64,000 nucleotides of DNA, taken from contig CAVTAI010000001.1 in NCBI GenBank assembly GCA_963732655.1, positions 913,702-977,701 on the forward strand, given 5' to 3'. Below the pieces are notes generated by a model that did no database searches, was not told where the DNA came from, and saw only the letters and a program-made list of their open reading frames with translations. How positions within the stretch are numbered: the first letter of the stretch is position 1; every line of letters begins with the position of its first letter. Origin of the DNA: CAVTWS01 sp963732655. Lineage in GTDB: Bacteria > Actinomycetota > Acidimicrobiia > Acidimicrobiales > SHLQ01. Made by a program: the position numbers and the translations under genes. Positions 52,197 through 61,851 of this stretch are shown in pieces.

Positions 52197-52679
52197 ATGA
52201 CTGCGAAGCGATTCCCCGTCGAGCTCACCCACGTGCTCATGTTCGCCCGGGCCATCGGCGACCCGAACCCCGCGTTCGCTGCCGCGAGCGGCCCAGACGG
52301 AGCGATCGTCGCCCCCCCGACCTTCCCGATGGCTGCGGCCCAGTTCGACCCCGACAACCCGCTCATCCCACGTCCGGGCGAGCGGTGGTTCGGGTCGGCG
52401 AGCGGTCCCGGACATCAACGGGAAGGTGGCGCCTCGGGGCGCCTCCACGCCGAGCAGATCTTCGAGTACGCCCGTCCGGTTCGCGTCGGTGACGTTCTGA
52501 CCGGCACGGCCCGGCCCGGCCGCACGTGGCAGAAGGAGTCGAAGCGGGGTGGCACCTTGAACTTCGAAGAGACCGTCACCGACTACCACGACCAGCACGA
52601 TGAGCTCGTGGTCTCGGTGACCATGGTGGCCGTGATCACCGAGAAGCCCGTCGAGCAGGAGAGCCGCGATGAAACATGA
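52197..52679 (+). CDS. MaoC-family (FAS1-like N-terminal) dehydratase subunit
   Basis: 160 residues. The N-terminal half hotdog of two-subunit enoyl-CoA hydratases: MTAKRFPVELTHVLMFARAI, GDPNPAFAAASGPDGAIVAP and GRLHAEQIFEYARPVRVGDV. It overlaps the next MaoC gene by 11 bases, so the two proteins probably form one heteromeric hydratase, as in the steroid-degrading ChsH1/ChsH2 pairs. Confidence 0.88.
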   Translation: MTAKRFPVELTHVLMFARAIGDPNPAFAAASGPDGAIVAPPTFPMAAAQFDPDNPLIPRPGERWFGSASGPGHQREGGASGRLHAEQIFEYARPVRVGDVLTGTARPGRTWQKESKRGGTLNFEETVTDYHDQHDELVVSVTMVAVITEKPVEQESRDET

Positions 52680-53079
52680 CGTGGCGCCGGGCGACTCCCG
52701 GACACTCACCTTGTTCGACGATCTCTCCCGGACCCAGATCGTCATGTACGCCGGCGCCTCGGGCGACTACAACCCCCTCCACAGCGACGAACGCTACGCC
52801 GCCGAAGTCGCCGGCTACCCCGGGGTCTTCGCTCACGGCATGCTCACCATGGGCGCAACCGGGCGGATCCTCACCGACTGGTTCGGGGTCGAGGCCGTAG
52901 TTCGCTACGCCGCCCGCTTCGTCAACCAGGTGTGGCCCGGCGACCAGCTGACGGCCACGGCCACCGTCGATGACGTCAGGGAGGTCGACGGCCGGCGGGT
53001 GGCCGATGTCACCATCAGCACCGTCAAGCGCGCCGACGTGCCGGTCCTCACCGCCACGGCGATCGTCCGGCTCGACTGA
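52669..53079 (+). CDS. MaoC-like dehydratase
   Basis: 136 residues. The catalytic hydratase-2 motif is YAGASGDYNPLHSDERYA (Asp-x4-His), followed by PGVFAHGMLTMGATGRIL and VVRYAARFVNQVWPGDQL. Hydrates 2-enoyl-CoA with (R) stereochemistry together with the preceding subunit. Confidence 0.93.
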   Translation: MKHDVAPGDSRTLTLFDDLSRTQIVMYAGASGDYNPLHSDERYAAEVAGYPGVFAHGMLTMGATGRILTDWFGVEAVVRYAARFVNQVWPGDQLTATATVDDVREVDGRRVADVTISTVKRADVPVLTATAIVRLD

Positions 53080-53146
53080 TCGCCGTCGTGCCGCACCGCC
53101 CCGTCGCCGTCGCCGACGCAACCCACCAGACCACGGGGAGACGCCC

Positions 53147-53914
53147 ATGAGCTCTGACGTGACCCGATGGCGCGCCGCCGACCATGTCGACCTGATCGAG
53201 CTGAGCCGACCCGAGGAGAATTTCCTCGACACCGAGGTGGTGCGCGCCATCGCCGACCGGCTGGCCGAGTGCGAGTCGGACCCGTCCTGCCGCGCCATCG
53301 TGCTGGCCTCGAACGGCCGGCACTTCTGCGCCGGCGCCCAGCTGAACCCCGACGACGACGATCGGCCCGAAGGCGCCACGAACCCCCTCTACGACCAGGT
53401 CCGGCGCTTGTTCGTCGGGACGGTGCCGGTGGTGGCCGCGGTGCAGGGCGCAGCGATAGGTGCAGGGCTCGGTCTGGCGCTGGCCGCCGACTTCCGTGTC
53501 GCTTCGCCGCGGGCCCGGTTCGCGGCCACGTTCACCCGCCTGGGCTTCCACCACGGCTTCGGGCTCTCGGTGACGTTGCCACGAGCGGTCGGCCACCAGC
53601 GCGCCCTCGAGCTGCTCTACACCGGCCGTCGAGTCGGCGGCGACGAAGCATCGACGATCGGCTTGTGCGAAAGACTGGTCGAGAGCGGGTCCGAGCGAGC
53701 CGTCGCGCTCGAGATGGCCCGCCAGATCGCCGAGTCGGCGCCCCTCGCGGTCCGGGCGACTCGTCGGACCATGCGCGGCCACCTCGCCGACGAGATCGGC
53801 CGGGCGACCGATCGTGAGCACGCGGAGCAGGTGCCGTTGCGTCGCACCGGAGACCATCGTGAGGGGGTACTCGCCCTCCAGGAACGGCGCCCGCCTCGCT
53901 TCGAGGGCTGCTGA
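53147..53914 (+). CDS. enoyl-CoA hydratase/isomerase family protein
   Basis: 255 residues, ATG behind GGGGAGACGCCC. Crotonase motifs: LIELSRPEENFLDTEVVRAI, VLASNGRHFCAGAQLNPDD, AAVQGAAIGAGLGLALAADF, and RLGFHHGFGLSVTLPRAVG with the C-terminal helices. The usual PExG/GxxPD acidic residues are replaced by HHGFG, so it may be an isomerase or dehalogenase-like member. Last gene of the 50165 operon. Confidence 0.9.
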   Translation: MSSDVTRWRAADHVDLIELSRPEENFLDTEVVRAIADRLAECESDPSCRAIVLASNGRHFCAGAQLNPDDDDRPEGATNPLYDQVRRLFVGTVPVVAAVQGAAIGAGLGLALAADFRVASPRARFAATFTRLGFHHGFGLSVTLPRAVGHQRALELLYTGRRVGGDEASTIGLCERLVESGSERAVALEMARQIAESAPLAVRATRRTMRGHLADEIGRATDREHAEQVPLRRTGDHREGVLALQERRPPRFEGC

Positions 53915-53931
53915 GAAGACCCCCGGGGCCG

Positions 53932-54048
53932 TCAGGGCCGAAGGGTCTGGCCGCCGTCGACGTGCAGTGACTGACCGGTGACGAAGTCGGAGTCCGAACA
54001 GGCCAGGAACACGGCGACGCCGCCGATGTCGTGGTCGAGGTCCCCCGC
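53932..54048 (-). pseudogene. C-terminal fragment of a short-chain dehydrogenase
   Basis: The last 38 codons before the stop read GDLDHDIGGVAVFLACSDSD and then FVTGQSLHVDGGQTLRP, the unmistakable SDR C-terminus. Nothing upstream in any frame continues it; the LivF gene ends 24 bases away. An orphan remnant left by deletion. Confidence 0.7.
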
Positions 54049-54071
54049 CGGCCTGCCGCCAGATCGGTTCG

Positions 54072-54813
54072 TCACGGCGACGAGAGCTCCGCGGTGGCCA
54101 GGTAGGTGCGTTCGATCTCGTCGATCCGTGTGCGCAGCTCTGACGTCGGACCCTCCAGGACAACACGCCCTCCGGCCAGGACGTAGGCGCGATCGGCGAC
54201 CTCGAGGCGCGTTGCGGACCTGTTGCTCCACCAGCAGCACCGCCGTTCCCCGGTCGGCCGCAGCCCGGACGGCGCCCAGCAGGCGCTCGACCACCAGGGG
54301 GGCGAGACCGAGCGAGAGCTCGTCGGCCAGGAGGACGACAGGGTCGCCGGCGAGCGCTCGGGCCAGGGTCAGGATCTGTTGTTCGCCCCCCGAGAGCAGA
54401 CCGGCCCGCCGACCGAGGAGCCGCTCGAGCTCGGGGAAGAGCTCCAGCGCCCGGGACCGTTCCTGCCCGCCGAGACGCAGGTTGTCGGCGGCCGAGAGCG
54501 TCATGAACACCGAACGTTCCTCGGTGATGAGGCGCATCCCCTGCTTGGCCCGCTTGTGCAGTGGTGCAGTCGTGCGCTCGCCCCGGAACCAGACCTCGCC
54601 CGAACTCGGACTGAGCTCACCGGCGAGCGCTCGAACCGTCGTGGTCTTGCCCGCCCCGTTGACACCGAGCAGCGCCACGACTTCCCCGGCGTGCACGACG
54701 AGGTCGAGGTCCTGGATCACGGCCATGGCGCCGTAGCCGACGGTGAGCTGGCGCGCTTCGAGCATCACCTGGCCTGGCATCGATCGATTGCTCTGCGGCG
54801 GCTCGTCGGCCAT
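54072..54813 (-). pseudogene. livF: LivF-type branched-chain ABC transporter ATPase, one frameshift
   Basis: MLEARQLTVGYGAMAVIQDLDL, VVALLGVNGAGKTTTVRALA (Walker A), LLSGGEQQILTLARALAGDP (signature) and LLADELSLGLAPLVVERLL (Walker B) lie in one frame. One extra base near 54206 shifts the end, which continues LEVADRAYVLAGGRVVLEGP to ERTYLATAELSSP and a stop at 54072. Start at the ATG 54811-54813 (GGGGGTGCCC). Works with the divergent LivK/LivHMG genes to import a branched-chain amino acid-like or other pathway substrate. Confidence 0.82.
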
Positions 54814-54845
54814 GGGCACCCCCGGTGCCCAACATTTCAATGGCG

Positions 54846-54875
54846 TTGACATGATCGCGCAAGCGCGGGTAGACA
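54846..54875 (+). promoter_or_regulatory. possible promoter for the livK operon
   Basis: TTGACA (54846-54851) and TAGACA (54870-54875) with an 18-base spacer in the divergent gap before the substrate-binding protein. The -10 match is moderate. Confidence 0.35.
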
Positions 54876-54911
54876 AGACGAAGGGAGTCGTCGATCCGGG
54901 GGGATTTTGTC

Positions 54912-56211
54912 ATGAGATTCAGCGTTCGTTCGTTTGGCCGCGGTCCTTGCGATCGTGAGCCCTCGTCGCTGCCGGGTGCGGCGACGACGACGACGACGGC
55001 GGTGATGGTGCCGCTGAAACGACCGAGGCTTCGCCGAGACGACGACGGCCGAGCACCGACACCACCGAGGCTTCGGAGACGACGGTGGCCGTCACCGACA
55101 CCACCGAGGCCGGCACGCGACACCACCGAGGCGGCGGTGCCGGGCGACGATCGGGCGTTCCGGGTGATGGTGATCGGCGACGAGACGAGCCAGATCTCCT
55201 TCACCGTGGCCGAGGCCGTGCCCGCCGTGGAAGCGGCGTTCGCCGATCTCCCCAACGTCGAGGTGTTGCATTGCGACAGCGCCGGCGACGCAAACACGAA
55301 TCAGGAGTGCATGCGCGAAGCAGTCGACGAGGGCGTCGCCATCGTCGTCGCGTCCTTCGGCCAGATCGGCGAGGACGTCGCGATCCTCACCGAGGCCGGC
55401 ATCCCGGTGATCGGTGGGTCCGACCCGAAAGCCCCGAACTCGTTCTCACTGAGCTCCGGCCTCGCGGCCTACGCCGGGCTCGGGGTGGCGGCCGGAGAGG
55501 CCGAATGCGGGACGATCGCCACCCTCTACCTCGATGGCGCCGAGTTCCTCGCCGACATGGTGCAGCAGGGCGCCGAGCTCCAAGGCGCCGAGGAGGTCGG
55601 CCGGTCCGGCATTCCCCAGAACACACCGGACATCGCCCCGCAGGTCGCCGCCCTCACCGGCACGGACGCTGACTGCATCATCCTCAGCGTGACCCCCACC
55701 CAGGTCATCCAGGCGGTTACGGCACTCGACCAGGCCGGGGTAGAGGCGCAGCTCATCGCCGTCGGGGCAGTCTTCCCGCCGGAGATCATCGACGAGCTCG
55801 GCGACCTGGCCGAGGGCGTGATCCTGTCGGAGGTTCAGCTCAACCCGAATGACGGCGATCCGGCGATCGCCTCGCTGGCGGAAGCAATGGCCGAGGTCGA
55901 CCCCGACGCTGCCGGTCACCACGCTGGCCGTGCTCAGCTGGGCGGCGGCGAAGCTGATCATCGAGGCCCTGCCCGCCATCGACGGCGACGTGACCCCCGA
56001 GTCTCTGACCACGGCGCTCCAGAACCTGTCCGAGTCCCCGGCCGGCGATGTCGTCCACCCGGTCACGATGGAGGATCTCACCAATCCTCTCTTCGCCCGC
56101 TTCTACAACCCGTGGGGACTGCTGTACCAGGTCACTGATGGTGTGCCGGTGAGGCTCTCCGACGACTGGTACTCCCTGCGGCCGATCCTCGACGTCGTCA
56201 CCATCGGTTGA
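54912..56211 (+). pseudogene. livK: LivK-type substrate-binding lipoprotein, several frameshifts
   Basis: It needs at least four frame changes. MRFSVRS begins a signal peptide, LAAVLAIVS in the second frame and AGCGDDDDDGG (lipobox Cys plus acidic linker) in the third. TTEASETTVAVTDTTEAGT follows as a Thr-rich tether. The mature domain AFRVMVIGDETSQISFTVAE to EVQLNPNDGDPAIASLAEAM is in one frame, and TTLAVLSWAAAKLIIEALPA to the stop is in another. Type I periplasmic-binding fold, lipid-anchored outside the membrane. The number of indels is striking; either sequence error or decay. Confidence 0.75.
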
Positions 56212-56244
56212 CCGGGAGCTGCCGAGTAAGCGAAGGGGTCACCA

Positions 56245-58986
56245 GTGGGCGAGGAGTTCATCCGGTTCACGGCGCTCGGCGTCGGCTCCGGTGGTCTCTA
56301 TGCGCTGGCGGCGATCGGCGTGGTGTTGATCTACCGCTGCTCCGGCGTCGTCAACTTTGCCCAGGGCTCGGTCGGCATGGTGGGCGCCTACGTGTACTAC
56401 GAGTTCCACGTTCAGCACGGCTGGCCGTGGCCGATCGCCATGGTCCTCGGCTTCGGAGGCTCGGCGTTCGTCGGTGTCGTGTTCCACTTCGCGGTCATGC
56501 ACCGACTGCGAGACGCTTCGGTGCTCACGCGGATCGTGGCCACGGTCGCCCTGTTGATCTCCCTCCAGGGGATCGCCTTCCTTCGCTACGGCGCCTTCCC
56601 GAAGCTGGTCCCCTCGATACTGCCGAGCGAGGGGGTCGAGATCTTCGGCACCTCGGTGGGTCAGGACCGCGTCGCCATCCTGGGCATCGCCGTCGTTCTG
56701 ACCGCGGTGCTCTGGGCGATCTACCGATATACGACGTTCGGCGTGGCCACCTCGGCGGTCGCCGAGAACCAGCGGGCCGCGGCCGCATTGGCCGTGTCGC
56801 CCGGCACCATCGCCGCGGCGAACTGGGCGATCGGTTCGGCGCTCGGTGCGCTGGCGTCGATCCTGCTCGTGCCGATCACGGGTCTGGAGCCGTCGAGTGC
56901 GTCGTTCCTGGTGATCCCGGTTCTCGCCGCGGCCGTGATCGGTCGGTTCTCGTCGTTTCCCATCGCCACGGGAGCCGGCGTGCTGATCGGAGTCTCCCAA
57001 TCGTTGGTGGCATCGCCGAAGCTGGTCGCCAATCATTGGCACCAACCCGGGTTGGCCACGGCGATGCCGTTCGTGCTCGTCGCCGCCGTGCTGATCATCC
57101 GGGGCCGGGCCGTGGTCGCCAAGGAAGAACGGTTCGGGCGGATGCCCAGGCTCGGCACCGGACGCCCGGCTCCGGGATTGATCGTGTTCGGGTTCCTGGT
57201 CTCGTTGCTGTGCCTGTGGGTGGTGTTCCCTGACAACTGGGTCACGGCCTTCCAGGTGCAGATCATCGTGGCCGTCGTGCTGATGTCGTTCATCGTCGTC
57301 ACGGGTTACGCCGGTCAGGTGTCGCTCGCTCAGGGAGCCTTCGCCGGCATCGGCGCCCTCGTGTGCGGCTGGTTGGACCTCTCGAAAGGTTGGCCGATCG
57401 AGCTGGCCGCGCTGGCGGGGCTGGCGGCGACCGTTCCCGTCAGTCTGATCGTGGGCCTCGCCGGTGTGCGCACGCGTGGGGTCAACCTGGCCATCGTGAC
57501 GTTGGGTTTCGCGATTGCCATCGGACCGGCGGTGTTCGCCAACCCGACCTACACGGGGGGTTCCGCCGGCGGGTTCAAGTCGGACAACGTCACGTTCCTC
57601 GGGATCGAGCTCGATCCCATCGGCTCTCCCGCCCGATACGGCACGTTTGCCTTGATCGTGCTCGTGGCGATCGGCCTGATGGTCGCGAATCTGCGCCGAG
57701 GTCGGGCCGGACGCCGCCTCATCGCCGTGCGCACGAACGAGCGCGCTGCGGCATCGCTCGGGGTTTCAGTGGTCGGGGCCAAGCTCTACGCCTTCACGCT
57801 CGGTGGCGTCCTCGCCGGGCTCGGCGGCATCCTCGTCGTCTACCGGCAGAGCGTTCTCGCCTTCGAACCCTTCGGCGGGATCACCTCGTTGTTCGTGTTG
57901 CAGAACGCGGTCATCGGCGGGGTGGGCCTGCTCGGGGGGCCGGCGGCGGGAAGCGGATTCCAGCCCGGGACCGTGGGTCAGGAAGTGATCGGGTTCCTCC
58001 CCGGCGACGCCGCGACTGTGCTCACCATCGTCGGAGGTTTCGGGTTGCTCGTCCTGTTGACGTTCGCTCCGGACGGCCTGGCCGATCTCAATCGTCGGCT
58101 CAGCCGCGTGTGGCTGACGCCGCTCCGAGCCCGTCTTCCTCATCGCCCGACACCCAGCACCCGGCTGATGACGATGACCCCTTCCGGTGACGGACGGGTG
58201 GTGCCGAAGTCGCTCTCGGCGAGGGGACTGACCGTGCGGTTCGGCGGTACCACTGCCCTCGATGGACTGGACCTGGTCGTCAACCCGGGCGAGGTCGTCG
58301 GGCTGATCGGACCGAACGGTGCGGGGAAGAGCACGGCGATCGAAGCCCTCACGGGGTTCGTGGTGCCGGCGTCGGGATCGGTGCAGTTCGACGGCGAAAC
58401 GATCGACCGGTGGGGTCGTGAGGCGCGAGCTCGTGCCGGCCTCGTACGGTCGTTCCAGTCGCTCGAGTTGTTCGACGACCTGACGGTGCTGGAGAACCTC
58501 CAGGCCGCGTGCGACGACCGTGACCTCGGCGCCTACGTGACCGATCTCGTGCGACCAGGCATCGGCCGGCTCACGCTGGCGGCCCGGCAGGCGATCGACG
58601 ATTTCGGCTTCGCCGATCAGCTCGACGTCACGGTGGTGAACCTCAGTTACGCCGAACGTCGCATGTTGGCGGTGGCGCGATCAGTCGCAGTGGGATCCTC
58701 CGTGCTGCTCCTGGACGAGCCGGCGTCGGGTCTCGACGACGCCCAGACTCGCCGCCTCGGGGAGGTCATCCGCCGGTTGGCTGCGGACCGGGGAGTCGGC
58801 GTCCTGCTCGTGGAGCACAACGTCGACATGGTCTTGCGCACCTGCGACCGCGTCTACGCGCTCGACTTCGGTGCGGTCATCGGGGAGGGCTCCCCGGCGG
58901 AGATTCGCGCCAACCCCGCAGTCGTCGACGCCTATCTCGGAACCGCTCGCTTCCGCGACCAGGACGCCGTGCCGTCCACCAACTGA
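56245..58986 (+). CDS. fused LivH-LivM-LivG ABC transporter protein
   Basis: 913 residues in three fused parts. The first permease (about 1-290) starts with GVGSGGLYALAAIGVVLIYR and carries the LivH-like GVVNFAQGSVGM. The second permease (about 315-615) has TGYAGQVSLAQGAFAGIGAL, the LivM signature. The ATPase (about 655-905) has VVGLIGPNGAGKSTAIEALTG, VVNLSYAERRMLAVARSVAV and VLLLDEPASGLDD, with a LivG-like insert (FQSLELFDDLTVLENLQAAC). With LivK and LivF it makes a complete importer. Such fusions occur in actinobacteria. Good ribosome site context (AAGGGG). Confidence 0.92.
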   Translation: MGEEFIRFTALGVGSGGLYALAAIGVVLIYRCSGVVNFAQGSVGMVGAYVYYEFHVQHGWPWPIAMVLGFGGSAFVGVVFHFAVMHRLRDASVLTRIVATVALLISLQGIAFLRYGAFPKLVPSILPSEGVEIFGTSVGQDRVAILGIAVVLTAVLWAIYRYTTFGVATSAVAENQRAAAALAVSPGTIAAANWAIGSALGALASILLVPITGLEPSSASFLVIPVLAAAVIGRFSSFPIATGAGVLIGVSQSLVASPKLVANHWHQPGLATAMPFVLVAAVLIIRGRAVVAKEERFGRMPRLGTGRPAPGLIVFGFLVSLLCLWVVFPDNWVTAFQVQIIVAVVLMSFIVVTGYAGQVSLAQGAFAGIGALVCGWLDLSKGWPIELAALAGLAATVPVSLIVGLAGVRTRGVNLAIVTLGFAIAIGPAVFANPTYTGGSAGGFKSDNVTFLGIELDPIGSPARYGTFALIVLVAIGLMVANLRRGRAGRRLIAVRTNERAAASLGVSVVGAKLYAFTLGGVLAGLGGILVVYRQSVLAFEPFGGITSLFVLQNAVIGGVGLLGGPAAGSGFQPGTVGQEVIGFLPGDAATVLTIVGGFGLLVLLTFAPDGLADLNRRLSRVWLTPLRARLPHRPTPSTRLMTMTPSGDGRVVPKSLSARGLTVRFGGTTALDGLDLVVNPGEVVGLIGPNGAGKSTAIEALTGFVVPASGSVQFDGETIDRWGREARARAGLVRSFQSLELFDDLTVLENLQAACDDRDLGAYVTDLVRPGIGRLTLAARQAIDDFGFADQLDVTVVNLSYAERRMLAVARSVAVGSSVLLLDEPASGLDDAQTRRLGEVIRRLAADRGVGVLLVEHNVDMVLRTCDRVYALDFGAVIGEGSPAEIRANPAVVDAYLGTARFRDQDAVPSTN

Positions 58987-59022
58987 TCACCCACCCCACG
59001 TTCTGAACACAGGAGCACCGCC

Positions 59023-61101
59023 ATGGACCTCGAGACCGATTCCTACACCGTCGCCGACCCGTTCTTCGGGAAGCCCTATGTCGACCGGGACGAGCCGCGC
59101 GATACGCCGTGTCCCCATCGAAACGTGCACGGCGGGTTCGCCGGGACCGACACCCGCTTCACGTTCTACTTCCCGCCGGCCGAGGAGTGGGCCGGTCGGA
59201 TGTTCCATCCCCTCGAAGGCGCCCACGCCGGGCACGAAGAGGTGTTCGGCGGTTTCATGGGCGAGATCATCGGTGGGTTGTCGCTGATCACCCGCCTCGG
59301 TGGCTACATGGTCGAATCCAACAGCGGTCACATCGGCGACGACATCGACCAGGCCGGCGGCAACGATCCGACCCTCTACGGGCATCGGGCGAGCATCGAG
59401 TCGGCGCGCTTCTCCAAGCACATCGCCGCCCAGGTCTATGGGCGTCCTCCCCACCACTCGTATGTGTGGGGCGGCAGCGGCGGCGGGCGTCGCTCGCCGA
59501 TGTGCCTCGAGTACGGACCCGACGTCTACGACGGCGCGCTGCCCTTCATGGGCGGCGGCGAGATCTGCGAGTGGGGCAGCACCGACCGGATCAAGGGCGC
59601 GCAGACCATGTCGTTCGCGACGATGTTCAACGTGCAGCGACTGTTGGGTGACCGCATCAACGGGGTGATCGACGCCATGGCTCCCGGCGGTTCGGGCGAC
59701 CCGTACGCCGGTCTCGACACGCACGAACGCGACGAGCTGGCGAACCTCTACCGGCAAGGATTCCCAGCGGGCGACGAGCCGATGATCGCCGCGCCCATGG
59801 GCCAGATGTGGTTGTGGACCTCGATCGCCGATCTGCTCCAGGAGGAGCACCCCGAGTACTTCGAAAGCTTCTGGACCAAACCCGGCTACGTCGGATTCGA
59901 TCAGCCGCAGTACGTGGAACGCGATCTGATCAACGTCACGTTGCCGGTGACTCGCGTGATCCGCGGGAAAGACATCGTCGAGCGACCCGAGGAGTTCGCT
60001 GCTGCCGGCACGCCGCAGGTGCTCAAGGACATCGCCTTCATGAGCACACTGACCGGCGCGCTCGAGCTGCCTGTCGCCGTCGAGATCGCCGGCATCGATG
60101 GCGGGTATCGGCTCGGCGCCGGGATCAAGGTGATGTCGGGTGCGGCCGCCGGTCGCCAGCTGTACGCCATGTACGCCGGCGGGGACATCTTCTCGTGCGA
60201 TGGGCGTGACGAGGCCAACATGTTGCGCTTCACCGGCGTCGAGGCAGGCGACCTGGTACACGTCGACAACCGGGCCTTTCTGGCCTACTGCTACTACTAC
60301 CGCCATCACGCGATGGAGGATCCGCAGTTCGAGTTCCTCCGCCCGGGAGGACGGTACGTCTATCAGCAGCACCCTGTGCCCCTCATGAGCCCGCTCATGG
60401 GGGTGGGCTATTCGGGCAAGTACGAGGGGAAGCTGCTGTGGGTACACCACACCCACGACTCATCGCTGTGGCCACCGCAAGGGCTCATCTACAAGGACGC
60501 GGTCGAGCGAGTCCGCGGCGCCGAAGGGGCGAAGAGCCAGTACCGGTTGCGCTGGACCGACAACGCAGAACACATCAGCCCGATGTTCCTCCCCGGGACG
60601 TTCGGCCGTCCGCCGGCCACCTACCTGGTCGACTACACCCCGATCATCGAGCAGAGCCTTCTCGACCTGGCCGCCTGGGTGGAGGACGGCGTCGAGCCCG
60701 CCGGCACCAGCTTCTCCGTGAGGGACAACGCAATCCAACTACCCGCAACCGCGGCCGAGCGGGGTGGGATCCAGCCGGTCATCACCGTCACGGCGAACGG
60801 CGGGGACCGGGCCGAAATCGGCCTTGGCGGTGAGGTCACACTCGTGGTGACGGCCGAGATGCCCCCGGGTGCCGGGTTCCTCACCCGGTTGGAATGGGAC
60901 CTCGATGGTTCCGGCGCGTTCGCGGAGTGCGAGACCCTCGATGGGACCGCCACGGCGATCGAACGGACGATCACCCATCGCTTCGACGCCGCCGGCACGG
61001 TCTTTGTGACCGCCCGGGTTCACGGGCACCGAGAAGGAGACTCGGCCTCGGCCTTTCGTCAGCTCCCCAACGTCGCCTCGGCTCGGGTTGTCGTCAGCTG
61101 A
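59023..61101 (+). CDS. tannase-like alpha/beta hydrolase with C-terminal PKD-like domain
   Basis: 692 residues. The nucleophile elbow is SYVWGGSGGGRRSPMCLEYG with Ser152, followed by VYDGALPFMGGGE, which parallels the SxGGR...FDGI pattern of tannase/feruloyl-esterase family proteins. A late WVHHTHDSSLWPP may hold the catalytic His. The last ~110 residues (VITVTANGGDRAEIGLGGEV, then LDGSGAFAECETL, FDAAGTVFVTARVHG) look like a PKD/Ig-like strand domain. No signal peptide is visible. Directly before TetR and after the importer, so it may act on the imported substrate. Confidence 0.7.
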   Translation: MDLETDSYTVADPFFGKPYVDRDEPRDTPCPHRNVHGGFAGTDTRFTFYFPPAEEWAGRMFHPLEGAHAGHEEVFGGFMGEIIGGLSLITRLGGYMVESNSGHIGDDIDQAGGNDPTLYGHRASIESARFSKHIAAQVYGRPPHHSYVWGGSGGGRRSPMCLEYGPDVYDGALPFMGGGEICEWGSTDRIKGAQTMSFATMFNVQRLLGDRINGVIDAMAPGGSGDPYAGLDTHERDELANLYRQGFPAGDEPMIAAPMGQMWLWTSIADLLQEEHPEYFESFWTKPGYVGFDQPQYVERDLINVTLPVTRVIRGKDIVERPEEFAAAGTPQVLKDIAFMSTLTGALELPVAVEIAGIDGGYRLGAGIKVMSGAAAGRQLYAMYAGGDIFSCDGRDEANMLRFTGVEAGDLVHVDNRAFLAYCYYYRHHAMEDPQFEFLRPGGRYVYQQHPVPLMSPLMGVGYSGKYEGKLLWVHHTHDSSLWPPQGLIYKDAVERVRGAEGAKSQYRLRWTDNAEHISPMFLPGTFGRPPATYLVDYTPIIEQSLLDLAAWVEDGVEPAGTSFSVRDNAIQLPATAAERGGIQPVITVTANGGDRAEIGLGGEVTLVVTAEMPPGAGFLTRLEWDLDGSGAFAECETLDGTATAIERTITHRFDAAGTVFVTARVHGHREGDSASAFRQLPNVASARVVVS

Positions 61102-61104
61102 CCC

Positions 61105-61659
61105 ATGGCTGGAAAGTCGAAGAAAGATCGCGGCATCGTCGACGACGGGCTGAACGAGGAATCAATCATCCGGACGGCACGCAAGATCGTCGGAGAGTCG
61201 GGAGTCGCGGGGCTGACCATGCGCCGACTGTCCGACGACCTCGGCGTCGCCCTGGGCGCCACGTACCACTACGTGCCCAACCGGCAGACGTTGTTGCGCC
61301 TCGTGGCTCAGAACATCTACGAGGACCTCGACTTGCCGAGTGCGAGCCGAGGCGATTGGAAGTCTCAGGTCCATGTGGCGCTCGTGCGCTTCGTCCGTCT
61401 GATCAGCCCATACAAAGGGCTCGCCCACGAGCTGGCTCTAGATCCCACGGGAATGAACCCGCAGGAGCTGCAGCGATTCCTCCGGGAGCGGCTCAGCGCT
61501 GCCGGGTTCGGACCCAAGGAAACGGCAGTCGTGATGTCGTCGCTGTTCTTCTACGTCGCCGGGGCCACCCTCACTGATGGACAGCAGCTCGCCCCCCGCC
61601 ACTTCGAGACCGGTCTGCGCTTCCTGCTCGACGGCGCGGAAGCCTCTCAGGCGAACTGA
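61105..61659 (+). CDS. TetR-family transcriptional regulator
   Basis: 184 residues, starting three bases after the hydrolase stop. The N-terminal helix-turn-helix reads SIIRTARKIVGESGVAGLTM, then RRLSDDLGVALGATYHYVPN and RQTLLRLVAQ. The C-terminal ligand domain is all helical. It is the only regulator of the catabolic region in the window, so it is the prime candidate to bind the TTGAC-N6-GTCAA sites, though none lies beside it. Confidence 0.92.
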   Translation: MAGKSKKDRGIVDDGLNEESIIRTARKIVGESGVAGLTMRRLSDDLGVALGATYHYVPNRQTLLRLVAQNIYEDLDLPSASRGDWKSQVHVALVRFVRLISPYKGLAHELALDPTGMNPQELQRFLRERLSAAGFGPKETAVVMSSLFFYVAGATLTDGQQLAPRHFETGLRFLLDGAEASQAN

Positions 61660-61851
61660 CAGGAAAGGTCCGCTCACACCCAGCCAGCAACCGTCCTTCA
61701 CCGCCATCGGCGTCACCGCCAACGACGCGTCAACAGTCGGGAACTCCTCGACCAACCAGCCTTGGTGATCGCCTCGCGGAGTCGACCTGCACGTGAGCCC
61801 CAGATCCGAGATCGAGTGGATGCCGCGTCATCGTGGTGAGTGGACGGAAGT

